A stretch of 64,000 bases of DNA from Macrotis lagotis (taxonomy: Eukaryota > Chordata > Mammalia > Peramelemorphia > Peramelidae), in contig NC_133661.1 in NCBI RefSeq assembly GCF_037893015.1, positions 189,361,991-189,425,990 on the forward strand, in the 5' to 3' direction. How positions within the stretch are numbered: the first letter of the stretch is position 1; each line of letters opens with the position of its first letter. Of this stretch, positions 1-13,249 are shown in pieces. The position numbers and the translations under genes are program-made. A model generated the notes under the pieces. That model searched no databases. It saw nothing but the letters and a program-made list of their open reading frames with translations, and was not told where the DNA came from.

Positions 1-39
1 ATTTTTTTTTTATTTAAGGCAGTGAGGCTAAGTGACTTG

Positions 40-185
40 TGAGGCAGGTTCTATTAATAGTTAATTTTAACAGATAAAGAAGCTAGGGTGTATAGAGGGA
101 AAGTGACTTGCCCAGGGTCACACAGCTATTAAGTGTCTGACACAAAATTTGAATTTATGCTGATTTTCAATCTAGGACTAGAACT
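40..185 (-). repeat. MIR SINE, left end of copy A
   Basis: Reads 'acagataaagaagctagggtgtatagaggg' in two blocks and then gacttgcccagggtcacaca, the reverse complement of the MIR core. The same insertion is at 24,395-24,655 in copy B. Confidence 0.75.
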
Positions 186-1868
186 GATCCACGATAAGTC
201 TATTGAGATTTTATTGTGCCCTGTGTCTGTCATCTATGTATTAACTATCCTTTCATGGATCATGTGAACTAAAAATTGATTAATTATGACAAAACATTTT
301 AAGGAAAAAATTTTATATTGGAAATTACAAGTTCTGGGTTGGAATAGTATTTCTTTCTTAAGCAATGGCAAGGATCTATTTTGATGCAGGAATTTATCAG
401 ACCATTTTCTTCCCTACAACTTCTCAAATTTAAAATTCCTATTTATTGCTGTCTCAAATCTCTTTATTTTCATCTCAGTTTTTCACATTATTTTGGCATA
501 ATTATTCTTCTCTAAGTCATTTATGTCATTTGCAAAAATGATTCATCATTTTATACTCAGCTAAACAGTATAATATGTAGTTATCAACAAGATATGCAGT
601 TATCAAGCAATTTTTCAATTACTAGGCCCATTTCCTGAGTTTATCAAAAATTTTTAACAATTATCAACTTGGTAGATAAATAATGAAAAAAAGCCTCTAT
701 GTTTGAGTATATTGTATGTGAATGTATAAGAGAAAAAGACAGAGAGAAAGAGACAGAGGGAGCCAGAGTAAAAGAGAGACAGACAAACATAGAGTCCTCG
801 TTTCTTTTGCTGTTGTCTCCTTACATTATTATGTATTCTTTTTTATTAAATGCCAAAACTTATTTAATAAGGATTATATTCCATAAATATATAACAACAA
901 TATTGCCAATAACTTATTTAATGTAATTATGAAAAAAGAATTATTTAAAATTCCTTGTAATGCTTACTAGGATTTGACCTAATTATTACATATCAAGACT
1001 TCATTGAACTAGATGACATTTAAGTTGCTAAATAATATACCTTTCCAAAGACAAGCTAACAATAATTTCACAGGAAACTCCTATATTCCAAATATTTTTA
1101 CTAAACATTCCAAATGAGAATAATACATCTCTAAAACCAATATACTAGTTTTGAAGATATCTTACCCCCCAAGGAAGCAAAGGTTCTTGCCTCAATTTAT
1201 TCTTTCAGTTTCCTTAGTGATTTGAAGAGGCATACAAGAAGATTGAGTATGTAAAATAACTTTTTAGCCTTAAGCAATTTGGGTATTTGCTTTGCTTGAG
1301 TATGCATATAAGATATAATTGTACTTTTTTTGTTTCAGAAGGTATGGTTAGGAAAAGTGTTAACTAATTGAAAAAATAAAATTTTAAAAATGGAAATAAA
1401 TTTTAAACATGGAAAGTTTATGAAAGTACCTACAAGGATTAAGTTCTACTCTATCACAGATATCAGAAATCTATGACCAGTTGAAAAAACTCTCACCTAC
1501 GTGTAACTGGCATTTTCATTTTGGGCATTCTCTCTTTGAATCTCTTTGCATTTTCCCCATAATTACAAAGGGGAAAAAAAAAAAACCTCTCTAAAAATAT
1601 AGTCCAGAGATCAAATTGTATAGAATAACAGTGTGGGGTAAAATTTGGGGAAGGATTAGCAGGTAATGTGATAAAGATAAAACTATATAGGAAATTAGGT
1701 CCTGACTACTACACTCATTATGCAATATTTGTGAATAGAAAATCAAAGAAAAAACACTTGGGTTCAAATCATTACTGTTACCTCTTAATAGTGTTACCAC
1801 ATAGTCACAATTTCTTTATATATGATCCCTTTCATTTTAAGTTCTATTATCATTGGGCCTGTAAGCAC
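186..1868. other. Copy A flank without genes
   Basis: Diverged unique sequence matching 24,660-26,370. It includes a purine-rich run near 725-785 (gagaaag/gacagag units) that is also present at 25,204-25,270. No coding frame or structured RNA was recognised. Confidence 0.6.
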
Positions 1869-1882
1869 AAATACTCAGAATT

Positions 1883-4800
1883 ATTTTTATCATTATTATA
1901 TAAATATTTTATTGGTTTTCCAATTACACACAGTAGTAGTTTCTGTGATTGATTTTTGGAAAGTTTTGAGTTTTTAAATGTTTTTCTCCCTCCCTCCCTT
2001 CCCTACCCCCCTTCCCCAACAGAAGATAATGTGATATAACCTCTACATTTGCTTTGATGATATGCATAGATCAAAATTGAATGTGCTGTAAGCAAAGAAA
2101 CAGATCCTAAAGGAAGAAAGAAAAAGTTAGAAATAGGAAAATTATGAAATACCTAGGACAAATTTTAAAAATTAAAGATGATAAATTTTGATCATTGTTT
2201 AAATTTCACAGTTCCTTCTCAGTTTACAGATGAATTCTCCATCATAGATTCCCTAAAATTAACCCTGATTGTTGCACTGATGGGGTGAGCAAGTTCATCA
2301 AGGATGATCATCACCCCATCTTGTTAGTGTTCATCTAGTTCTGTTCATCTCACTCAGCATCAATTCATTCAAGTCTTTCCAGACTTTTCTGAAATCCTGT
2401 CCTTTGTGATTTCTTATAGAAAAATAGTCTTTCATGACATATATATGTCATAATTTGTTCAGTCATTCCCCAATTGATGGACAGCAACACAATTTCCAGT
2501 TCTTTGCCCAACAAATAGAGCTACTATAAATATTTTTTTCCATGTGAAATTTTTTTCTTTTTTTCATGATCTTTTCAAGGATACAGACCCAGTAGTGGTA
2601 TTACCAGATCAAAGGGTTTGCACATTTTGATTGCACTTTGATAATAATTCCAACTCACTGTCCAGAAAGTTCACAAATCCACCAACAATGCATTAGTGTC
2701 TCAGATTGGCCACATTCCCCCAAAATAGATCATTATACTTTCTGGTCATAGCAACCAATCTGAGAGGTGTGAGGTGGTACCTCAGAGATGCTTTAATTTG
2801 CATTTCTCGAAACAATAATGATTTAGAGCATTTTTTCATATGGCTTAAGGTAGATTTGACTTCCTCATCTGAAAACTGTCTTCACATACCCTTTGTTCAT
2901 TTGTCAGTAGGGGAATGGTTTGTTTTGTTTTGTTTCTTATAAATTTGGCCGAGTTCTCTATATATTTTAGAAATGTGCCCTTTGTCAGAAACACTAGCAG
3001 TAAAAATTCTTTCCCAATTTACAACATTCCTTATGATCTTGGTTATAGTGGCTTTGTTTGTGTATAAACCTTTGAATCTAATGTAATCAAATTTATCTAA
3101 TTTAATTTTTTCTAATGTTCTCTACCTCTTCTTTGGTCACAAACTCTTTCCTTTTCCATAGAACTGAGGGTAAACTATTCCTTGTTCTCCTAACTGACTT
3201 ATACTATTATCTTTTATGTCTAAATTCTGCACCTATTTTGACCTTATCTTGGTATAGGGTATGACGTGTTCGTCTAGTCCTAGTTTCTGCCACACTTCCT
3301 TCCTGTTTTCCAAGCCGTTTTTATTGAAGAGTAAGTTCTTATTCCACCACTTCTTTTCTTAGCCAGTACCAGACAGTATTTTTTTTTACTTCTAACCAGG
3401 CTATCTTCTTTTACATTTTTTTCACTGATTCCCTTGATATTCTTGAACTTTTGTTCTTCCATATAAACTTAGTTCCTATTTTTCCTAGCTCACAAAAATA
3501 ATTGTTTGGAAGTTTGATTGGTATGGAATTAAATAAGTAGTTTAATTTAGATAGAAATGTAATTTTTATTACATTAGATCAGCCTATCCATGAACAGTTG
3601 ATATTTATTCAGTTATTTAGATCCAATTTTATTTGTGGGGAAAAAGGTTTTACAGTTGTTTTCAAAGTTTTTGAGTCTTCCTTGCTAGGTAGACTTCTAA
3701 GTATTTTATTTTTTATTAAGTTATTTTGAATGGGATTTCTCTTTCCATCCCTTGCTGCTTTATCTTATTAGTAATATATAGAAATTTTGAAAATTTAGGT
3801 GGGTAAAATTTATATCCTGAGACTTTGTTAAAGTTGCCAACTGTTTCCAGTAATTTTAGATGATATTTTAGGGTTCTCCTGGGTATATGATCTTATAATC
3901 TGAAAAGAGTGAGGATTTTGTTTGTTCATTCCCAATTCTAATTTCTTCAATTTCTTTTTCTGCTCTTATTGCTAAAGCTACCATTTCTAATACATCCTGG
4001 TTTCACTTCTGATTTTATTAGGAGTGTTTCTAGATTATCCCCATCGCATATAATATTTGTTGATGGTTTCAGATTGATCTGCTTATCATTTTTAAGGTAC
4101 AATTTATTTATTCTTGCTCTCTCTAGTATGTTTAGTAAGAATGGATGCTATATTTTGTCAAAAGATTTTTCGGTATCTATTGAGTATCATATGCTTTCTG
4201 TTAGTTTTGCTACTGACATAGTCAATTATGCTTACTGTTATCCTAATATTGAACCAACCCTGCATTCCGGAACTAAATCCTGCTTGGTCATTGTGTATTA
4301 TCCTAGTGATAAATTGCTGTAATTGAAATGGTAACATTATTTAAAATTTTTGCATTGATATTCATTAGGAAAATTGATCTATGATTTTCTTTCTTTGTTT
4401 TGACTCCTCCTGGTTTAGATATCAGCATCATATTGGTGCCATAGAAGGAATTTGTCAGAGTTTCATTTTCACCTATTTTCTCAAATAGTTTTTATAGAAT
4501 TGATAGAATATTTGTTAAAATTCACTTTTGATTCATTTTGGCACTATGGATTTTAACTAAGGGAGTTCATTGAGGGCCTCTTGAACTTCTATTTCTGAGA
4601 TAGGGTTATTTAGGTATTTAAATTCCTCTGCTTTTAGCATGAGCAATTAATATTATTTTAAATAATAGTTCATTATGCTTAGAATATCAAAATTATTAGA
4701 ATACAGTTGGGCAAAATAATTCTGAAGTATTACTTCAATTTCCTCCTCTTTGTAATTTTCTCCTTTTTCACTTTTGTTACTAACAATTTGGTTTTATTCT

Positions 4801-7800
4801 TTTTTTTAAATTAAATTAATCTGAAGGTTTATCTATTTTATTGTGTTTGCTTCATAAAACCAACTCTTACTTTTATTCATTAGTTGGATTATTTGCTTAC
4901 TTTCAGTTTTTAGTAATTTCATTTTTAATTTTCAGAATTTCTAATTTGTTATTTAATTAAAGATTTTTAATTTAGTCTATGTAATTTAGTTTCATGGTTC
5001 ATTGATTTCTTCTTTATTTTATTCACATATGCATTTAGAGATATAATATATCATCTATTATCTGCTTTGGCTGTATTCCATAAATTTTGGTAAGTTGCTT
5101 CATTATTGTCATTGTCTTAATTAATATCATTAATTATTTCTATAATTTGTTGCTTGATTCACTCATTCTTTAAAATTAAGTGATTTAGTTTCCAATTAGT
5201 TTTAGGTCTGTCTCCCCATGACCCCTTATTTCAAGTGATTTTTATGGCATTGTGGTCTAAAGAGGAAGTATTCACAATTTCTGCCTTTCTGCATTAATTT
5301 ATGAGGTTTGTATGCCCTAATACATGATCAATTTTTGCATAGGAATACTCAGAAAATTTGAAAAAACTATAAAACACTTTTCACACAAATAAAATCATAT
5401 CTAAATAACTGAACAAATATCAGCTGCTCATGGATAGGCTGAGCTAATTTAAAAATGCCTTAAGTTGTTTCTTGCTTATTTTATGGTTAGAATTATCTAA
5501 TTGTTATAGAGGAAAGTTGAGATCTCACTCCCACAAGTAGAGTTTTTCTATGTCTTCCTGTAACTCATTAATCTTCTACTCTAAGAATATGGATTCTATA
5601 TCCCTTAGTGCATGCATATGTAGTATTGAAATTAATTCATTATATTTGGCTTCTTTTAGGAGGATTTAATTTCTTTCCTTATCTCTTTTAATGAGATCTA
5701 TCTTTTGCAGCTGCTTTGTCTGAGATAAGGATTGCTACCTCTGCCTTTTTCACTTGAACTGAAGCATAATATATTCCTTTCCAGTCTTTTGCCTTTACTC
5801 TGTATGTATCTCTCAGCTTCAAAGGCATTTCTTGTAATATGTGTATTTTACAATTCTGGTTTTTAATCCACTCGTCTATTCACTTATGTTTTATGGGAGA
5901 GTTCATCCTATTCACATTCAAGGAAACAGTTTCTAACTCTTTACTGCCCTTCAAGCTGTCTTCTTTCTGTTTGTATTTCCCCTTTTTGATCATATTCCTA
6001 CTCCCCAGCATTTTACTTCTGAATACCAACTCCTTCAATGTGTTTATTCCCTTATATCCACCCCCTCCCTTTTCTATTCTCTTTTCATTTAACCCTTCTT
6101 CCTTCTTTCCTTCTCTTAGCTCCTCCTTTCCTCTTCCCCTTTCCCCTCTTAATACTTGAAAGGTAAAATATGTGTGTTAATTCCTCTTTAAGCAAAATCT
6201 GAGGAGAGTAAGTTTCAGATGGTTTTCATTTCCTCCCTTCTTCCCTTCTATTGCAATAGACTCTTAATACCTTGTTATGTGATGTAACTTATCCCATTTA
6301 ATCTCCCCCTTCCTTCCATATCTTTACTGTCCTTCCTTTTTAATGAGATATTGTTTTTAAATAATTCCATCAAAGTCATGGACACATCATTAATGTGTAT
6401 TCCTTCTGGCTAAATATATTCCTTCTAATAACATTATAATTCTGAAGAGTTATGAAAAACTTTCTCCCAAAAAGGGTATATAAACAGTTTTATCTTATGG
6501 GAGGAGAGTTTCTTCTTTTCCCATATTTAACTTTTCATGGATCTCTTGAATCTCCTGTTTAAAGACCAAATTATCTGTTGACCTCTGGTCTTTTCATCAA
6601 GAAAGATTTAAAGTCTTCTATTTTTTAGATGTCCATCTATTCCCCTGAAGAGAATTTTGATGGATAGTGGATTTTTGCTTGTAATTCAAGTTCCCTTGCT
6701 CTTCAGAATGTCATATTCCAGGTCCATTAATCCCTTGATGTTGATACAGCCAGGTCCTTTGCAACCCTGACTGTGGCTCCTTTCTTTCTGGCCGCTTGCA
6801 AGATTTTCTCCTTGATCTGAAACAGTTTTGTCACAATATTACTTGGTGTTTTCATTTGTGGATCTCTTTAAGGAGGGGATCAATGTGTTCTTCTTCTTCT
6901 TCTTCTTCTTCTTCTTCTTCTTCTTCTTCTTCTTCTTTTTTCTTCTTTTTAGTTTTTGCAAGGCAATGGGGTTAAGTGGATTGCCCAAGGCCACACAGCT
7001 AGGTAATTATTATGCATCTGAGACCAGATTTGAACTCAGGCACTCCTGACTCCAGGGCTGGTGCTCTCTCCACTGCACCACCTAGCTGCCCCTCAAAGTG
7101 TTCTTCAATGACTATTTTTCCCTGTGGTACCAGAATATTAGGGCAGTTTCTCTTCACTAAATCCTGGAGTATCCAGGATTTTTTGCATCAAGGTTTTCAA
7201 GTAGTCCTATGATTTTTAAATTGTCTCATTTATGCTTGTTTTGCATCTCCTTTACATATTGTTCAACTATATTTGAAGGAATCACTAACTGTTTTCCATT
7301 TATCCAATCAGGTTTTCAAAGACTTTGTTTTCTTGTTGTAATTTATTCATTTTCTCTTGTATTTCTTTTTCCATTTTTTTTCATTTCATTTTTAAACTCT
7401 TTTCTGATTTCTTCTAACAAGTCTTGCTGGGCTGAAGCTCAATTCATATTCTTCTCTGAATCTCAATCCTCTACTAAGTCTGTAAATTTGTCTCCAAGGT
7501 AACATTTGTTTAAACCTGCTTTGCACTGGGTCATTTTGGGCCTTTTCTCTATTCTTATGTTTGGGGAGAGGCTGATTTGCAAACCATAAGTGTTGAGATT
7601 CCTAGAAGCCTTGTTTATTTGGTTTAGGAATTCCAAAGGCTTACTCAGTGAACTGACCAGTAAGGAATGCCAGAAGTTTTTACTGGATTGTCTGTTGGCA
7701 GTTTCAAGCTTACTGCTCCTAGGGTGGGATTTAGGCTGTACTCCCACAATCTGGATTAGACCCTAAGGCTTGAAAGTCTGAAGACTCTCACTGGGGAATC

Positions 7801-8309
7801 AACTTCATCAGTTATCAACTAGGGGAGATCTGATGTCCACAAGAAGGCTGAGGTAAGTTATGAACCCTGGGCTATTTCTATGTTTGTTCTGGAGAAAATC
7901 AAGCCCTCCAACAGGAAGAAGGGGGAAGGGGCTGCTTAACCTTTTCCAGACCAACCAAGGGGGTTTCTTCCAGACCAACCAAGTTAACCAGCTAGATAGA
8001 TATCTGGCCTCTATGTTGGAGCTTGCCTGTTCATCTGTCAGGCACATGGAAAATGCTTCTAATGCTCTTCTCAGGTTAGTTCCTGGCCTCACCTTATTGC
8101 CCCTGCACTAGGTTTCTGCTCTCTTCCCCCTGCATGCCCACAGTCCCCTCTGACTTCTCCTTGCAGGGAGATGTTTCCCTATATTCTTCTCTGGATTCTG
8201 TGGATCCAAAAATCTGTTAAAAGATTTGATTCATGTCAGTTCTCAGGGAAAGCCAGGAGAGCATAAAACAATGCTTGGTTTCTCTTTGCCATCTTGCCCA
8301 GAAGTCCCC
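1883..8309 (-). mobile_element. Full-length LINE-1, copy A only
   Basis: About 6.4 kb, read on the minus strand. 5' UTR from 8,309 (aagatggcaaagag near the end), ORF1 from about 7,700 to 6,400, a spacer near 6,350-5,930, ORF2 from about 5,900 to 2,450, then 3' UTR to 1,883. ORF2 C-terminal sequence is recognisable at 2,460-2,960 (reverse complement of ctgagaggtgtgaggtggta). Short target-site duplications (aaatactcagaatt) lie at 1,869-1,882 and 8,310-8,323. The unoccupied site is at 26,372-26,386 in copy B. No long frame survives in either ORF, so the element is dead. A SINE has inserted at 6,894-7,093. Confidence 0.92.
6894..7093 (-). mobile_element. tRNA-derived marsupial SINE nested in L1, with (TTC)n tail
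   Basis: Reverse complement of the ggggcagctaggtgg...gccttgcaaaaac SINE, ending in an expanded TTC run at 6,894-6,945 that represents its A-rich tail. The target duplication is tcaatgtgttcttc at 6,880 against tcaaagtgttcttc at 7,094. Confidence 0.88.
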
Positions 8310-8590
8310 AAATACTCAGAATTTTATAGGATAATATCCCATAAGTGTTTGCCTCCTTGGGAATACCTTTAAAAATAAATCATCCTCTTAATTGGGTTTT
8401 GCAGAATGAAAGTCATCTAGCTTGACCTCAGACTTGGCAGAATATTTTGTAATAAAAAAGTAAGAGATCCATAGAATAGTTTCTCTCCAACTTTAATCCA
8501 CAGTCTTCTCTTTTCAGTGCCAGGGATATCATAGGAAATGTGGTAGCAAAGGTGACATTAAATTATGTAAGGTAGAAGGTAAGCAGATTA

Positions 8591-11454
8591 AGGTGGGTGG
8601 ATGCAAGATGGCAGCATGAAGGCAAGAATCCCCAGAAAGTCATTCCCCCAAAAACTCCAAAAGCCGTTAAATTATGACTGTAGCCAAAATTTAGAACTGT
8701 AGCCAAAATTTAGAGAAGCAGAGCACACAGAAAGACTTAGTGATACAATTTCCCACTCTAAGACAGCTTAGAAGTTCTGGAGGAAAGGACTGTTTCACTG
8801 GAACTGGGGGGTTGGAAAAAGCCTCTTAGAGTGCAACCACAGCATTGTGAAGACAGGCTGGGTAACTGGATCCCTGAGGGCCCCCAGAGCCATGGCAGAG
8901 GGGGTGGTTTCCAGACATCCTGTACAATGGATCACTGGGAGCAGCTTGAAGGGGTTGTGAGAGAGAGAGAGAATTCTGCCACAGGAGAGTGAGTGCAGAG
9001 CAATCACTGGCCTCAGAGAAGCCCTGTGGTGAGAACCTGTAGTGGGAAATGGGGATGCCAGCCTGCATCTCCAGAGTCCAGTCAGGGGTAAACTGCAGAG
9101 GTCTCTCTGCTCTCCCTGGTGCAGTACTCTGATGTTTGCTCACACTCAGGTCCAGGTTGTAGTCTGGGTTCCCTTCACCATAGACAAGGTGGGACCCTCC
9201 TCAGAGCTCCAGGGAAGAGGGGAGGGCCTGTGGTAATCCATATACCAGAACACAGGCAAGAGAGCAGTCAAAGCCTTTCATAAGACCTTGGAGGAATTTA
9301 AGACCCCTGGGGGTTATCCCAAGAGCCTTGGAAGTGTGGTAAATCAGACATAGGATGAGGAAATGAGCAAACAAAATAAAGATAAGGATCCAACAGTAGA
9401 AAAATATTATGGTCGAATAGAAGATTCAGAAGATGATAAAATTGAAGCTTCCATACTCAAAACCTCCAACAGAAATAGAAAATGGACTCAGGTTATGGAT
9501 GAGCTCAAAAATGACTTTGAAAATCAATTAAAGGAGGTATAGGGAAAAATTGGGAGGATAAATTAGAATGATACAGATCAATCATGAAAATACAATCAAC
9601 AACTTTCTGAAAGAAATATATAAAACAATCCTGAAGGAAATAATATTTTAAAAAACCAGTTTAGGCCAAATGGAAAAAGCAACACAAAAGGCAAATGAGG
9701 AGAATGCCTTAAAAAAACAGAACTGGCCAGTTGGAAAAGGAGATAAAAGAACTTTCTGAAGAAAAATAACTCCTTCAAATTCAGAATGGAACTAAAGGAA
9801 GTTGATGACTTTGAGAGAAATCAAGAAGAAATTAATAAAAAGAAATTAGGAGAAAATGTGAAATATCTCATTGGAAAAACAAGTGACCTTGAAAAGAGAT
9901 CCAGGAGAGATAATTTAGAAATTATTGGGATACCTGAATGTCACAAACAGAAAAAGAACCTAGAACCTAGAACCTAGAATTCATTTTTCAAAATTTCCCC
10001 GAGATCCTAGAAACAGAGCATAAAATAGATATTGAGGGAATTCTCCAGTTACCTCCTGAAAGAGATTCCAAAAGAAAAGCTTCCACTAATATTATAGCCA
10101 AATTTCAAAACTCCCAAGTCAAAGAGAAAATACTAAAAGATGCCAGAAACTAAGGATTCAACTATCATTACTCTATAGTAAGGATTACACAGAATCTGGC
10201 AACATTTACATTAAAGGCTTGTAGGGCTTGGAACATAATATTCCAGAAGGCAAAAGATGTTGGTTTACAACAGAGAATCAACTAGCCAACAAAACTTAAC
10301 ATCCTCTTTCAGGAGAAAAGAAGAGCTTTCAATGAAACAGGACTTTGCTATAGAAACAGCCAGAGCTGAACAGAAAGTTTGATATCCACATGATTCAGGT
10401 GAACCAAAGATGGGGTACATGAGAATGACTAATTATGGGGAACTAATGATGTTGAACTGTTTGTATTCCTGCTTGGGATGAAGATACTGATAAATCATAT
10501 GAACTTTCTCATTTATAAAAGCTGTTAGAAAGAGCATATATAGTCAAGGGACATGGGAGGAAATTACTAGGAAAAAAGAGAAAGGAGAGGAAGAAGGGGA
10601 TAAGATATTTCACATAAGAGTCAAGAAAAAGCTTTTACAATGGAGTGGAATAGGGGAAGGCAAGAGAGAATCAGTGAGCCTTCATTCTCATCAGAAATGA
10701 CTCAGAGTGAAAACTACAAACACACTTAATAGGGCATAGAAATTTATCTTACACTAGAGAAAAATGAAAAGAAAGGGATGGGATAACTAAAAATGGGGGA
10801 TGGGAGTGGGGAATAAGTGATAGAAGATAGGGAATATCATGGGAGAGTGTAATCAAACACAATACACTTTTGGATAGGGATAGGGTGAAAAGAGAGAGAG
10901 ACTAGAATAAATGGGAGTGAGAAGGAATAGAGTGGAGGGAAATACAACTAGTACTAGCAACTCTGGGGAAATATTGAAACAAAGTCTTTGATGGACTTAT
11001 GATAAAGAAGGCAATTCATCCTAGAGACAGAGCCACTGGAATCTGAACAAGACTGAAGTACATTTTTTCTCTGCCACTATTCTTGAGGTTTCTCATCTTT
11101 TTGGTGGGGAGGGGGGTTTATGTTTACTTTTGCAAAAAGACTATTGTAATAATATAAAATAAATAAACCAAAAAAAATTTAAAAAGTAATTAAGTAAATC
11201 TGACATGGTTTATCTTTGTTGAAATCATTCTGGCTCTTTGTAAATTTCAATTCTTAATACACAAAATGACTTATATGTAAATATGTTAAACAAAATAAAC
11301 ATGTACAATTTTTTACTTGACTGCAGCTGAGGGGAGGTAGTGGGAAGGCAGCATGACAGAAAAATGTGTTACATAAATATTCAAGTGGATGAATGTTGAA
11401 AAATTGTCATAACTTGTAATTGGAAAACTAAAATAAAATACCAATCAAAAAAAA
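8591..11454 (+). mobile_element. ORF1-only LINE-1 (HAL1-type), copy A only
   Basis: A 2.86-kb element. It has an L1 5' UTR starting aggtgggtggatgcaagatg, ORF1 at about 9,360-10,380, a long spacer and 3' UTR, and the usual L1 tail (aattggaaaactaaaataaaa) near 11,420-11,455. ORF1 is clear from EKRSRRDNLEIIGIPE (in the 9,786-9,977 frame) and downstream RRM/C-terminal sequence, but is interrupted by stops. No ORF2 sequence is present between spacer and 3' UTR. Diverged target duplications are at about 8,574-8,590 and 11,458-11,474; the empty site is at about 26,625-26,640. The aacctag heptamer is repeated three times near 9,957-9,979. Confidence 0.8.
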
Positions 11455-11674
11455 GATAGAAGGCAGGAAATGAAACAAAAGTCTATCTTTTATGTTTTCA
11501 TTTTTTCTACTTAGACTTTATGAAAACACTTTTATGCTTCTACTTTATGCAAACACAGACATGAACAAATGAACACACATACATACTTAGACTCATCACA
11601 ATATGTATTTATTGTATCCCCTGGCAACTCAGGACACATAGCAAAATACCTCTTCTGAATCTTCTTTTTAGAGG

Positions 11675-11890
11675 AATGATATGCAATAGTAGAAAGAATG
11701 TTGTCTTTTGAGTCAGGAGACCTGAATTTCAATCCTTATTTTCTGTTTAGCAGTAATATTTTTGGCTTTAAATTATCCTCTTCCTCTTTCTGTTTCCTAG
11801 TGTGCAAATCAATCAAGTGAAATGATTGGAATAGATGATCTATAAGATGTCTTCTAGTTCTACATATAAAGCTATGATCTTTGATTCTTT
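11675..11890 (+). repeat. MIR/CORE-SINE, copy A
   Basis: Sense order: gtagaaagaatgttgtcttttgag (interrupted match to the MIR tRNA head), a ctgaatttcaatcc box, then tagatgatctataagatgtc and cttctagttctacat of the 3' end. It is shared with copy B at 26,845-27,055, so it predates the duplication. Confidence 0.75.
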
Positions 11891-13249
11891 GACTTTTCTC
11901 CATCTTCTCCTCACATAATATCATAGACATGATGTACTTCATACTCAATTTCTACTAGTCAATCTATTCAAGCAATTAGAATCTTGGCATGCTTAAGCCC
12001 AGAGTGCTTACTTTCCTGAATTTATTTGTTGTTGGTTATGGGTGGAAATAGATGATTTCTGATTGAACTAAATCCCATTTTGGGGCAGATGGATAGCGTT
12101 AGAGATCTGGACTTCACAGGTAGATGATAGGAAGACCTCTGTTAGTGCATGGAGTAGAGTTAAGAAAGTTATAAAGCATCTTTCCTGTGCAGTGTGTAAC
12201 CATTTGAAGACTTTTATCTTATACCCTTGTCTTTCAAACCATAAACCACACACAAAACCACAAACTCCCATTTGTATAAGATTGCACTGGTGAAATGGCA
12301 ACATATCCCTGAAAAAGTCACATTTATTTCTCCTTATGATTGTCAGTAATTCCTAGAAAACAAGTTTAGGAGGGAGCTGTAGGATAATGGACAAAACTCA
12401 CCAGATGAGGAACAGTGTAAGATGCTTCACTTAAGTTAAGAAATTGCAAAAGAAAAAAGACTAAAGAAAAATGACTAAAATTAAAAATATTTTGTGGATT
12501 TTAATTGACTGCAAACTCAAAGAAAGCCAAATGTCTTGCATATTTTTCAAAAAGTGCAAATTGGGTTTCATAAATCAAATGAAAGAACATAAAATAAGAC
12601 AATTGTCCTAATTATGAAAGTTGTGAAAAATCTAGCATTTAGTATTCAAATTACAAGGGACATTGACAACTGAGCACTTTCAAAGGCATTTAAGCAGCAC
12701 TCTCTAAACTCTATCATATGAAGAATAATTAAAGAAACTGTATTTTTTTACCAGGATTGAAGAGAAGATTTGGGGTAGGAATGGTAACTCTCTTTGTATA
12801 TTGGAGGACTGGTCTGTGAAGGAATTAAATTGAATTTGCTGAGATCCAGAGTGTAGAACTTGAATCAATGAGCATAACTTAGAGAGTTAGAGTAGTGCAA
12901 ATATGCATGATGTCTTATAAGGAAGTTAGTTTCTCATCTCTGGATGTGTACAAATTCTGGTCAATCAATGTGACCACTCCCCTAACATTATATTAGGCTA
13001 TATAAATAATCTAATTAATTAATGTTTCCCCAATACTTAGATAAAAAACCACAAAAACAAATTACAGGATAAGCTAAAAAAATTCCTTTCACTCTGATGT
13101 ATACATATTAAAATTCACCTTCAGTGAAAAAGAAACATAGAAAGAGATAAATTATTCATTATTACTATAGATTTAATAGTCATATTCTGGATAAAGCAGA
13201 AAGGTAAATTTTTCATATTTTAATTAATCATATATGATTGTCCATTTTG
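11891..13249. other. Copy A intergenic stretch, nothing recognised
   Basis: AT-rich unique DNA homologous to 27,056-28,620 of copy B. The B-only SINE at 27,497 is absent here, where the flanks are continuous near 12,365-12,390. The short frames have no recognisable domain. Confidence 0.5.

Noticed and set aside
3969-4322. 117-codon plus-strand frame in the full-length L1
   Set aside because: It is antisense to L1 ORF2, a chance frame in AT-rich repeat DNA. Other frames between 1,883 and 8,309 were dropped for the same reason.
6894-6945. (TTC)n as a simple disease-type repeat or regulatory tract
   Set aside because: It is the expanded tail of a SINE with target duplications, so its origin is explained.
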